Positions 8,262 to 16,699 of a DNA stretch of 64,000 bases are shown one piece after another. The DNA is taken from positions 62,001-126,000 of the forward strand of contig NZ_BNBO01000017.1 of NCBI RefSeq assembly GCF_014655955.1, read 5' to 3'. The translations under genes and the position numbers were made by a program. Positions within the stretch are counted from its first letter, which is position 1. Every line of letters starts with the position of its first letter. Origin of the DNA: Kitasatospora indigofera. Lineage in GTDB: Bacteria > Actinomycetota > Actinomycetes > Streptomycetales > Streptomycetaceae. The notes under the pieces are model-generated. The model searched no databases. It was not told the DNA's origin and worked only from the letters and a program-made list of their open reading frames with translations.

Positions 8262-9752
8262 TCACCGCTCGTTCTGGGCGTGGGCGGTGGCGAGCCGGTC
8301 GAGCTTGACGCCGGAGTCGTCCGGCTGCCCGAGCAGCAGGACGTAGAGGATCTCGTCGCTCTCCGGCAGCCCCGCCAGGGTGTGCCAGAGCGCCGCGTCG
8401 AAGCCGCCGACGCCGGTCACGCCGATCCGGGCGCGGTTCGCCCCCAGGTAGAGCAACTGGCCCAGGGCGCCGCAGCGGAAGGCGAGTTCGCGGAGGTCCT
8501 CGGCGCCGTCGGCCGGGCCGGTGTCGCTGAGCGCGGTGCGCGGTGCGTGCAGCAGCACGACGGCGGCGGCGCCGGCGAGCGTGCGCTGCTGCATGCAGGC
8601 GCGGACCACCTCGTCGGCGGACGGCAGCCGGTCGGGCCGCCCCGCGCCGTCGCCGGTCAGCGGGTGGACGGCGTTCTGCCCGGGCTCCTCCGCCGACCGC
8701 AGGACCAGCGTGGCGCCCATCGGCGAGCCGGCCGGCAGGTCGGTCCGCACCGGCGTGGACAGGGCCGAGACGGCCTGCCAGACGTCGGCCGCGGGGACGT
8801 TCGCGGGCACGAACGCCTTGCTGGAGGCCCGCGAGGCGAGCAGCTTCGGCCATTCGGACGGATCGCCCAGGCCGTCCTGCCCGCCGGCCGGCCGGCCGTT
8901 GTCCCGCAGCTGGGCGAGGGGTGCGGAGGCGTCCGGGGCGGGGGTGCTCCGGGGATGATCCGCCCGGGCGGTGAGCGAGTCCCAGCAGGTCTTCTCCAGC
9001 CAGGACCGCCAGGTGGGCACGCGGCGCTCCCGGTCGGCGCCGTCGTGCAGGGTCCACCGGGTCCAGGCGTCGTCGGCCGCGGCCGCCGGCACCAGGAGGG
9101 CGGAGTGCACCTCCCGGCAGTTCTCGGCGGCCTCCAGCAGGTCCGACAGGGGTACCCGGGGGAGGCGCAGCCGCAAGGTCCCCGGCGCGCCGCGGCCGGT
9201 GGTGGCCAGCAGCAGGTTGCCGGCGGCGTGCCCGGCGTCGAGCTGGGTGTACAGGTAGCCGCGGTCGCCGTACTTGCGCATCGACAGCCAGGGACGGGTG
9301 AGGGTGACGACCACCGCTCCGCCGTCCGCGGGGATCGCGAGCGCCGAGGCGTGCAGTGCCCGGGCGACGCGCTCGCCGGCGGCCACCCGGGTGACGGCGC
9401 GGCGGTCGGCGTTGATCCGGAAGGCGGTCGGCGTGCCGTTCTCCAGGGTGATGACGGCGAACTCGTACGGGTACACGGCTCCGGCGGACGGCACCGCCCG
9501 CGCCCCGTGCGACCTGCGGGAACGGTCGGCCCGGCTGGTCAGCGCGCCTTCCTCCAGCAGGGACAGTGCGAGCTTCAGGCCCGCTGCCGCGGCCGGCTCG
9601 GCGGGTGACTCGGACGGCGCCGCCGGCAGGGCCATCCGGGCCCACATGTCGGCTTCGAAGTCCGGCGGGGTGTGCTCGGGTCTCCGGGCGCCCGGTTCTG
9701 CTTGTGCGGCGGATGTGACTGATGTGGCTGATGTGACTGCATTGCCCTGCAC
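8262..9752 (-). CDS. Two-domain SagB/ThcOx-type nitroreductase (FMN oxidase)
   Basis: The 496-residue protein contains two nitroreductase-fold halves. The first has S-R-R-S-H ... V-P-S-A-G-A-V-Y-P-Y-E and Y-L-Y-T-Q-L-D-A-G-H-A-A-G-N-L, the hallmarks of SagB-type thiazoline oxidases. The second runs from about residue 300 with R-A-S-S-K-A-F-V and R-I-G-V-T-G-V-G-G-F near the end. Relatives oxidise azolines or other C-N bonds using FMN. It is the first gene of the operon. The chosen start is a GTG with a weak GAGG site; the promoter lies about 240 bases upstream, leaving a long leader. Confidence 0.85.
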   Translation of the reverse strand: MQGNAVTSATSVTSAAQAEPGARRPEHTPPDFEADMWARMALPAAPSESPAEPAAAAGLKLALSLLEEGALTSRADRSRRSHGARAVPSAGAVYPYEFAVITLENGTPTAFRINADRRAVTRVAAGERVARALHASALAIPADGGAVVVTLTRPWLSMRKYGDRGYLYTQLDAGHAAGNLLLATTGRGAPGTLRLRLPRVPLSDLLEAAENCREVHSALLVPAAAADDAWTRWTLHDGADRERRVPTWRSWLEKTCWDSLTARADHPRSTPAPDASAPLAQLRDNGRPAGGQDGLGDPSEWPKLLASRASSKAFVPANVPAADVWQAVSALSTPVRTDLPAGSPMGATLVLRSAEEPGQNAVHPLTGDGAGRPDRLPSADEVVRACMQQRTLAGAAAVVLLHAPRTALSDTGPADGAEDLRELAFRCGALGQLLYLGANRARIGVTGVGGFDAALWHTLAGLPESDEILYVLLLGQPDDSGVKLDRLATAHAQNER

Positions 9753-9991
9753 GTCTGACGAAACCTCATCTCGTCTGGTGGCACGGCCGACCGGGCATGC
9801 GAGAGGGCAGGCGAAGGCCCCTCGGCCCGTTCGGCTGATGGCATGCGGCGGCTACAGGGAACTGCGTACAGACTTCGACATGACTGTGCCGCCCGCGCCA
9901 TTGCGAGCGTCGCCAGCCCGTCCCCCGTGAACGGCCTGTGAAGTGGATGAATCACCTGTTCCGCGCCCTGACTGAGCGGCGTCTGGTGATC

Positions 9992-10021
9992 ATCCTGTGT
10001 CACTCACCTGAGCACTGTCAA
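9992..10021 (-). promoter_or_regulatory. Predicted housekeeping promoter of the biosynthetic operon
   Basis: On the minus strand a perfect -35 TTGACA (10021-10016) is followed after 18 bases by CAGGAT (9997-9992). The transcript would start near 9985 and have a leader of roughly 230 bases before the GTG at 9752. Confidence 0.6.
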
Positions 10022-11655
10022 GGATTGGAGTAGACCAGCGGCCGGGCGTTCCGAGGCACCCGGAGAGGCGGTCCGGGCATGCCGAAAGCCCGCCCCGGCG
10101 AATGCCTGGCGGTTAGTCAACTTGCTTGTTCAGAAGTGAGGTTCGCGGACAATGCCGACATTGGACGCAAGCTCGCCCCGCCCTGGGCCGGGCTGCGGCC
10201 GGCGGGTCGCGGCGGCCCGCCGGGCCGGGGTCGAGGCCGGCCCGTGAGGCGGTTCGACAGCTCGCGCCGTCCGTCACGCCGGCCCGGATTCCGGACAGGC
10301 GCCGACCGGGCGACCGGGCGCGCCGGGGCGACCTTGTGGGTCGGGCGCTGGTCGTCCGTCGGAGGGAAGGTCGCCTCAGGTGGGGCCTGGGCGCTTCCGG
10401 GCGGTCAGTCTGGGGCGGCCCGTGCGGGCCTGGCAACCGGGTTTCGCGGGCCCGCCGGCCGCGGATCGGCTCCGTGAGCGAGTTGCCGGACGAGCGCCGA
10501 ACACGATCTGACGGCACGTGAAATGAGCTGCTGAGAAACCACGGAGAGCGTCGGCCGGCGAATTCCCGCTGCCGCCGGCGGGTGGATTCCCCGGCCTCCG
10601 GGAGGGCCGGTGGCGGCCCGGCGCGGGTGAGCGCCGGCAATCGGCGGGGCGGCCCGTTCCGCCGATTGTCCGACGGCGTGGACAAACGGCCGCCAGGCCG
10701 GCCCGGGACGCGCGGGCCTGGCGGCCTCGGCCGGCGGTGGCGACGACTTCCACCAGGGTCCCGGCCGGGCTTCAAGAATCCTCGGACTCGCCGGTCAACT
10801 CCTGATGCGTCAAAGGATTCCGGACCTCGGGCCGCTCCGGCCCGCGACGGGGCCGGCCCGCCGCCGGCGAGCGCCGGCAGCGGGTCTCACCTGGACGGTT
10901 GCCTCGGCGCCGCGGACCGGCGCCGTGCGGCGCACTCGCCCGTGAGCCGCGGCCACGGATCCCGGCGGAGGCCCGGGAGGATCGCGGCGGGGCTCCCGGC
11001 CCGGCCGGGCGGGCTGCGCAACGGGCTGAGCGCCGCACCCGTGGAACCGTCCGTTTCCCGCGTTCCTTTCCGGGGGCGTCGGGCCGGCCGCAAGGGCCTG
11101 TTCCCCGGGCCCTTCGAAGCGGGCGGAAATTTCCTTCGTCAGCGATCGAGGTGCCGTTCCGCCGTGGCGGCCGGCCTGTTCCGGGGGCGTTCCCGGGAGG
11201 AGGTGTACGGAGGGTTCATTGTCTGCGGCGCGCCGACCGGCCGACGCGCGGCCGGTGAGCGCCCCCGCACCCGGTTGTCGGGCCCGGCCGGTGGCGGCCC
11301 GGGCCCGACCCGCCCGCTCCCGGGCCCGAGGAAAAGGTGCTGCCGCTTCCAGCATGTGGACGCATCCCGGGCCGGGACCCACGACCGACCCCGGATTGTC
11401 CGCCCGCCCGTACGCGCTCACGCCCGTACGCGCTCACGGCCGCGCCCGTCGGCGGGCGCCCGCGCGCGCCCGCCGGCCCGCGCCCCGCCCGTGCCCGCCC
11501 GCCCGCGCGTCTACGGCCACCGGCATTCCCACGGGCCCGGCCACCGGCAGCCCCACCGGCCCGCCCGCCGGCGCCCGGTCCGGCGGGCGACGGACAAGGG
11601 AGGCATCGATCCTCTACCAGAGTGGCGGAAAATATGAGCATCGCAGTGAAAATAA
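10022..11655. other. Long stretch without a convincing gene
   Basis: About 1.6 kb of extreme GC content lies between the cluster promoter and the malR control region. Open frames exist on both strands but translate to Arg/Pro/Gly-rich low-complexity sequence with no motif. I see a 16-bp tandem duplication CCCGTACGCGCTCACG at 11407-11438, and a C-rich, purine-poor stretch around 11400-11590. It may be a decayed gene or simply a long spacer. Confidence 0.6.
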
Positions 11656-11685
11656 TTGCGATCATTCTGCTCTAGGATCGCAACC
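11656..11685 (+). promoter_or_regulatory. malR promoter and dyad operator, leaderless arrangement
   Basis: An exact inverted repeat TTGCGATC (11656-11663) ... GATCGCAA (11676-11683) has a 12-base spacer. Inside it, TAGGAT (11673-11678) ends seven bases before the ATG of malR, so transcription should start at or next to the ATG. No ribosome binding site is present. The dyad covers the -10 box, fitting autorepression. Confidence 0.6.
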
Positions 11686-12759
11686 ATGACTCGACGACTT
11701 GCGGCAGTGGCGAAGAAGGTCGGGATGAGTGAGGCGACGGTCAGTCGCGTGCTCAACGACAGGCCCGGCGTGTCGGAGAGCACCCGGGTGGCGGTGCTGA
11801 CGGCACTGGACGTGCTGGGCTACGAGCGGCCGACGCAGCTGCGCGGGCAGCGGTCCCGGCTGGTGGGCCTGGTCCTGCCGGAGCTGCAGAACCCGATCTT
11901 CCCGGCCTTCGCCGAGAGCGTCGGGGCGGCACTGGCGCAGAACGGGTTCACGCCGGTGCTCTGCACACAGACGGCCGGTGGCGTGTCCGAGCCGGAGTAC
12001 GTGAACCTGCTCCTGCAGCAGCAGGTGTCGGGGGTGGTCTTCTTCGGCGGCCTGTACGCCCAGGACGACGCGCCGCACGGGCACTACGCCCAGCTGTTCG
12101 AGCGCGGGGTGCCGACCGTGCTGCTGAACGCCGGCAACGGCACCCTCGACTTCCCCCGGGTGTCCTGCGACGACGCGGTGGCGGTGGAGCAGGCCTTCGG
12201 GCACCTGCGGCAGCTGGGCCACGACCGGATCGGGCTCATCCTGGGGCCGCAGGACCACGTGCCGTCGAACCGGAAGCTCGCGGCGGCCCGGGCGGAGGCC
12301 GCCCGCGCGGGGCTGGAACTGCCGGTGGAGCTGGTGGAGCGGGCGCTGTTCTCGATCGAGGGCGGCCAGGCGGCGGCGGGCCGGCTGCTGCGGCACGGGG
12401 TGACCGGGATCGTCTGCGCCAGCGACCCGCTGGCGCTGGGCGCGATCCGGGCGGCGCGCCGCCACCGGCTGGCCGTCCCCGAGGACCTCTCGGTGATCGG
12501 TTACGACGACTCCTCCTTCATGACCTGCACCGATCCGCCGCTGACCACCGTGCGGCAGCCGATCGAGGCGATGGCGAAGGCGGCGGTGGACCTGCTGGTC
12601 AGCGAGATGGCGGGGGCCCGGGTGGACCACGACGAGGTGTCCTTCGAGCCGGATCTGGTGGTCCGGGCGTCCAGCGGTCCGGCGCCCGGGCGCGGTGGCG
12701 CGTCCGGGGTCCGCGCCGTCGTCCCGGAGGTGGCGGCGCGGCCGTCCCCGGTGGCCTAG
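11686..12759 (+). CDS. malR: LacI-family repressor of the maltose operon
   Basis: The 357-residue protein starts with a LacI helix-turn-helix (R-L-A-A-V-A-K-K-V-G-M-S-E-A-T-V-S-R-V-L-N) followed by a periplasmic-binding-like sugar-sensing domain with the L-V-G-L-V-L-P and V-I-G-Y-D-D-S signatures. It sits directly upstream of malE-malF-malG-aglA in the same direction, and is separated from them by a strong terminator. This gene set and order resemble the maltose locus of S. coelicolor, where MalR represses the uptake operon. The ATG at 11686 is preferred over a TTG ten codons upstream, which lies inside the operator dyad. The C-terminal 25 residues are a disordered Pro/Ala/Gly tail. Confidence 0.9.
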   Translation: MTRRLAAVAKKVGMSEATVSRVLNDRPGVSESTRVAVLTALDVLGYERPTQLRGQRSRLVGLVLPELQNPIFPAFAESVGAALAQNGFTPVLCTQTAGGVSEPEYVNLLLQQQVSGVVFFGGLYAQDDAPHGHYAQLFERGVPTVLLNAGNGTLDFPRVSCDDAVAVEQAFGHLRQLGHDRIGLILGPQDHVPSNRKLAAARAEAARAGLELPVELVERALFSIEGGQAAAGRLLRHGVTGIVCASDPLALGAIRAARRHRLAVPEDLSVIGYDDSSFMTCTDPPLTTVRQPIEAMAKAAVDLLVSEMAGARVDHDEVSFEPDLVVRASSGPAPGRGGASGVRAVVPEVAARPSPVA

Positions 12760-12814
12760 CGGGCGTCGCCGGCGGCCCGCGGGCGGGCCTGCCGGGCGCT
12801 TGCGGCGGGGTTTT

Positions 12815-12848
12815 CAGGAGGGTGCGTGCTGCGGCACGCACCCTCCTG
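12815..12848 (+). terminator. Terminator of malR
   Basis: A perfect 15-bp stem (CAGGAGGGTGCGTGC and its complement) closes a four-base loop TGCG. There is no T-run after it, as is usual for GC-rich actinomycete terminators. Confidence 0.8.
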
Positions 12849-12882
12849 TCATGTCCAGGATCATCCGGTTACGGTCCTTAGG

Positions 12883-12931
12883 TTCGCAAAGTCACGACTA
12901 AGCATCGTGTTTTTGCGAAATCCTGTAGACA
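12883..12931 (+). promoter_or_regulatory. malE operator (37-bp dyad) and probable -10 box
   Basis: Two nested inverted repeats share one centre near 12901: TTCGCAAA (12883-12890) with TTTGCGAA (12912-12919), and CACGA (12893-12897) with TCGTG (12905-12909). The outer arms contain the same TTGCGA half-site as the dyad in front of malR. A possible -10, TAGACA, follows at 12926-12931; no good -35 is visible. The remaining bases to 13187 hold no recognisable gene, and GAAGGG before malE is the ribosome site. Confidence 0.65.
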
Positions 12932-13187
12932 TCTTGTGGTCATCTGTCGAGGGGTGGTTAAGTGAGCGGCGCCGCCAGGGGGCACCCGCCGGAGGGCCCG
13001 CACAGGGTCCGCGACGGACGCCCCCCGGAGGCACCAAGAGCCGCGCAGCCAGGTGCATCACCTCCCGCACGTCGCACGTCCCCGCCCCGTCCGCAGGACG
13101 GGGCGGCCCCCACCGGAACCACATGGGCTCTCCTGCGCCCCGAGCGCCAACCGTGCCCACCGTGCTTGTAGAAGGGTCCACCCGAAC

Positions 13188-14591
13188 ATGAAGACAAACG
13201 GGCTTCTCCACAGATCGGCCGTCGCGGTCGTCGTCGCCGGCCTGGCGTTCTCGGCCGCCGCGTGCAGCAGCTCCGGCGGCGGTTCGTCGTCGGGTGACGG
13301 CGGCAAGGCCGGCGACGCCGGAGCGCCGCTGGACCCGGCCACCAAGGTCACCATCACCGCCGACTGCCAGCCGCCGACCACCAAGCCCGCCGAGCGCAAG
13401 CAGTGGGACGACGACATCGCGGCGTTCAACAAGATCTACCCGAACGTCACGATCAAGGCGACCGACGGCTCGCCGTGCGAGGAGCCCGCGAAGTTCACCG
13501 CGCAGCTCGCCGGCAAGACCCAGCCCGACCTCTTCTACGCGTACTTCACCGACACCAACCAGATCCTCGACGCGGGCGGCGCGCAGGACATCTCGGCGTA
13601 CGTCAACGAGAAGACCGTCCCTGCCCTGAAGGACATCGACCCGTCGGTCCTCGGCACCCTCAAGGACGCCGACGGCAAGCTCTACGGCCTGCCGGTCACC
13701 AACTACAAGATGGGCCTGATCTACAACCGCAAGCTCTTCGTGCAGGCCGGCCTGGACCCCGACAAGCCGCCGACCACCTGGGCCGAGATCCGCGAGGACG
13801 CCAAGAAGATCGCCGCGCTCGGCAACGGCGTCAACGGCTACGGCGACTACAGCGCCACCAACCAGGGCGGCTGGCACTTCACCGCCGAGCTGTACGGCCT
13901 CGGCGGCAAGATGCTCTCCGACGACGGCAAGAAGGTCGCCTTCAACAGCGCCGAGGGCAAGCAGGTCCTGCAGAACCTGTACGACATGCGCTGGACCGAC
14001 AACACCATGGGCGCCACCCAGGGCCTGAAGTGGCCGGACCTGATGACGCAGACCTCCACCGACAAGCTCGGCATGTACGTCGGCGCGCCGGACGACATCA
14101 CCTACATGGTGCAGACCCTCAAGGGCAACTACGAGGACTACGGCATGGGCCCGATGCCCGGAGGCAAGTCCGCGCTGCTCGGCGGTGACGGGCGCTTCTT
14201 CAAGAAGGGCTCCACCCCGGACCAGATCAAGGCCGGCGTCGCCTGGGTCAACTTCAAGTACCTCACCATGGGCAAGGGTCAGTTCGACTACTCCCGCAAC
14301 AAGACCGACGGCCTGCCGGTCGGCATCCCGCAGCCCAGCTTCTTCGGCGGCGCCTCGCTCGCGGCCGACAACACCGCCAAGGCCGCCAGCGCGACCGTCC
14401 CGGTGAAGAACTACGCGCCGTACGTCTCCACCCCGGTGCCCGGCAAGACCGAGCCGGCCAACGCCCAGCAGCTCTACAAGGTGCTGGACGCCGCCGTCTC
14501 CGCCGTGCTGACCGACAAGAACGCGGACATCGCCAAGCTGCTCACCGACGCCGAGAGCCAGGCCAACCAGGTCCTCTCCAGCCTCCAGTAG
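13188..14591 (+). CDS. malE: Maltose/maltodextrin ABC transporter binding lipoprotein
   Basis: The 467-residue protein begins with K-T-N-G-L-L-H-R, a hydrophobic segment and a lipobox-like S-A-A-A-C with Cys26 as the likely lipidated residue, followed by a Ser/Gly spacer. The rest is a type I solute-binding fold typical of extracellular sugar-binding proteins (aromatic-rich clefts such as N-Q-G-G-W-H-F-T). It captures maltose or maltodextrins outside the cell and delivers them to MalFG. The ATG at 13188 with GAAGGG upstream gives a normal signal peptide; a longer frame from 13053 would hide it. A stable hairpin follows the gene, which fits higher expression of the binding protein than of the permeases. 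Confidence 0.92.
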   Translation: MKTNGLLHRSAVAVVVAGLAFSAAACSSSGGGSSSGDGGKAGDAGAPLDPATKVTITADCQPPTTKPAERKQWDDDIAAFNKIYPNVTIKATDGSPCEEPAKFTAQLAGKTQPDLFYAYFTDTNQILDAGGAQDISAYVNEKTVPALKDIDPSVLGTLKDADGKLYGLPVTNYKMGLIYNRKLFVQAGLDPDKPPTTWAEIREDAKKIAALGNGVNGYGDYSATNQGGWHFTAELYGLGGKMLSDDGKKVAFNSAEGKQVLQNLYDMRWTDNTMGATQGLKWPDLMTQTSTDKLGMYVGAPDDITYMVQTLKGNYEDYGMGPMPGGKSALLGGDGRFFKKGSTPDQIKAGVAWVNFKYLTMGKGQFDYSRNKTDGLPVGIPQPSFFGGASLAADNTAKAASATVPVKNYAPYVSTPVPGKTEPANAQQLYKVLDAAVSAVLTDKNADIAKLLTDAESQANQVLSSLQ

Positions 14592-14597
14592 CAGCGG

Positions 14598-14628
14598 ACG
14601 GGGGCCGGCCCACCGGGCCGGCCCCCGT
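14598..14628 (+). terminator. malE-malF intergenic hairpin (partial terminator or mRNA stabiliser)
   Basis: A perfect 14-bp stem ACGGGGGCCGGCCC with a three-base loop ACC lies seven bases after the malE stop. In sugar ABC operons such hairpins commonly raise the amount of binding-protein mRNA relative to the permease genes. Confidence 0.75.
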
Positions 14629-14680
14629 ACCCCTGGCAACCGTCCGACCAGCCTGTACAGCAAGCACACCAGGAGAACCG

Positions 14681-15658
14681 ATGGCCGGGACCATCTCCCC
14701 CTACAAGACCAACCGCCGGTCCGCGCCGGCGGGCAGCGGCTCCGCCGGGCGCGGTGCCGGCGGCCGGGAGCGTTCGGGACTCGGCCAGAAGGTCCGCCGC
14801 AACCTGTCGGCGCACGGCTTCCTGTTCGGGGCCCTGGTGTGCTTCGGCTTCTTCACCTGGTACCCGATGGTCCGTGAAGTGATCATGAGCTTCCAGAAGA
14901 CCAAGCGGGGAAAGACCACCTGGGTGGGCTTCGACAACCTGGAGCGGATCTTCGACGATCCGGACTTCTGGCACGCCTGGCGCAACACCTTCCTGTTCAC
15001 CCTGCTCGCGCTGGTGCTCGGCTTCGCCCTGCCGTTCTTCGTCGCGGTGCTGCTCAACGAACTGCGGCACGCCAAGGCCTACCTGCGGATCCTGGTGTAC
15101 CTGCCGGTGATGATGCCGCCGGTCGCGGCGGTGCTGCTCTTCAAGTACTTCTACAACCCGGACTACGGCCTCTTCAACGACATCCTGCGGACGCTGCACC
15201 TGCCGACCTCGGCCTGGCTCAACTCCCCGGACACCGCGATGGTCTCGGTGGTGATCGCGGCCACCTGGATGAACATGGGCGGCGCCACGCTGATCTACCT
15301 CGCGGCGCTGCAGGGCATCCCCGGCGAACTGTACGAGGCGGCCGACCTGGACGGCGCCGGCCTGCTGCGCAAGCTCTGGCACGTGACCATCCCGCAGACC
15401 AGGCTGATCCTGTCGCTGCTCCTGCTGCTGCAGATCGTCGCGACCATGCAGGTCTTCGTCGAGCCGTTCCTGCTGACCGGCGGCAACGGACCGCAGAACT
15501 CGACCATGACGGTCGTCTACCTGGTCTACGAGTACGCCTTCGACCTCGGCGGCAACAACTACGGCGTCGCCTCGGCCCTCGGCCTGGTGATGCTGGTGGT
15601 GCTCGCCGGATTCTCCGCCCTGTACTCGCGGCTGAGCCGCAACAGCGACAACGACTAG
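14681..15658 (+). CDS. malF: Maltose ABC transporter permease
   Basis: The 325-residue inner-membrane protein has a basic, Gly-rich N-terminus and six hydrophobic segments. The EAA loop, E-A-A-D-L-D-G-A-G-L-L-R-K-L-W ending in I-P, contacts the ATPase. It forms the channel with MalG. AGGAG precedes the ATG. No ATPase gene is present in the operon; in streptomycetes the shared ATPase MsiK, encoded elsewhere, normally energises this transporter. Confidence 0.93.
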   Translation: MAGTISPYKTNRRSAPAGSGSAGRGAGGRERSGLGQKVRRNLSAHGFLFGALVCFGFFTWYPMVREVIMSFQKTKRGKTTWVGFDNLERIFDDPDFWHAWRNTFLFTLLALVLGFALPFFVAVLLNELRHAKAYLRILVYLPVMMPPVAAVLLFKYFYNPDYGLFNDILRTLHLPTSAWLNSPDTAMVSVVIAATWMNMGGATLIYLAALQGIPGELYEAADLDGAGLLRKLWHVTIPQTRLILSLLLLLQIVATMQVFVEPFLLTGGNGPQNSTMTVVYLVYEYAFDLGGNNYGVASALGLVMLVVLAGFSALYSRLSRNSDND

Positions 15659-15672
15659 GAAGGGAGCCGACC

Positions 15673-16563
15673 GTGGCAGCCAAAGAACCGCAGATGCGGA
15701 CGATCGTCCCGCAGACCCAGCTCAACCGGCCGCTCGGGAAGGCCGTCTACTGGACGGTCCTGACCGTCGTGGTGGTCGTCTTCACCCTGGTCTTCATCGG
15801 CCCGCTGTACTGGCTGGTGACCGGCGGCCTGAAGTCCACCCAGGAGGTGATCCAGAGCCCGCCGACGCTCTTCCCGTCGGAGATCCACTGGGGCACCTAC
15901 GCCACCGCCTGGCGCGAACTCAAGATCGGCCGGCTGCTCTTCAACACGGTCTACTACGCCTTCGGCGCGCTCGCCTTCCAGCTGGTCTTCGACGTCGCCG
16001 CCGCCTACTCGCTCTCCAAGCTGCGGCCGGTGCTCGGCAACGTCATCCTCGGCATGATGCTCGCGACGCTGATGATCCCGTCGGCGGTGCTGATCGTGCC
16101 GCAGTACCTGACCGTGCTGGACCTGCCGCTGCTGCACCTGAACCTGATCAGCACCCCCTGGGCGATCTGGCTGCCGACCGTCGCCAACGCCTTCAACATC
16201 TTCCTGCTGAAGCGCTTCTTCGACTCGATCCCGCAGGACCTGCTGGCCGCCGCCGCCATCGACGGCGCCTCGCCGCTGCGCACCCTGCGCTCGATCGTGC
16301 TGCCGATGTCCAAGCCGATCCTCGGCGTGGTGTCGATCTTCGCCGTGGTGAACGTCTGGAAGGACTTCCTCTGGCCGATGCTGGTCCAGCCGAACCCGGC
16401 CGACCAGACGCTCAACATCGGCATCAGGTCGCTCGCCACCGGCGTCCCGCAGAACGTCATCATCGCCGCGCTGGCGATCGCCTCCGCGCCGACGATCCTG
16501 TTCTTCCTGGTCTTCCAGCGCAGCATCATGTCCGGCCTGACCTCCGGCGGGCTCAAGGGCTGA
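15673..16563 (+). CDS. malG: Maltose ABC transporter permease
   Basis: The 296-residue permease has six membrane segments and the EAA-loop variant A-A-A-I-D-G-A-S-P-L-R-T-L-R ending in L-P. It starts with GTG 14 bases after malF, preceded by GGAAGGGAG. It pairs with MalF to form the translocation pore. Confidence 0.93.
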   Translation: MAAKEPQMRTIVPQTQLNRPLGKAVYWTVLTVVVVVFTLVFIGPLYWLVTGGLKSTQEVIQSPPTLFPSEIHWGTYATAWRELKIGRLLFNTVYYAFGALAFQLVFDVAAAYSLSKLRPVLGNVILGMMLATLMIPSAVLIVPQYLTVLDLPLLHLNLISTPWAIWLPTVANAFNIFLLKRFFDSIPQDLLAAAAIDGASPLRTLRSIVLPMSKPILGVVSIFAVVNVWKDFLWPMLVQPNPADQTLNIGIRSLATGVPQNVIIAALAIASAPTILFFLVFQRSIMSGLTSGGLKG

Positions 16564-16699
16564 CCAGCCGAGAGCAGCGCCCCGCCAGACCGGCCGCCGG
16601 CTCCATCCGCCCTCCCCGCGAGCGGGCCGGCGGTCCGTCCCACCCCGCTCGTCCCTGCTTCACGCTCGTCTCCGCTTCCGGTCGAAAGGACCCCCCACC

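Noticed and set aside
10079..11637. Several open frames of 90-350 codons on both strands in the gap before malR
   Set aside because: All are Arg/Pro/Gly-rich, lack ribosome sites and motifs, and overlap one another; typical random frames in very GC-rich DNA.
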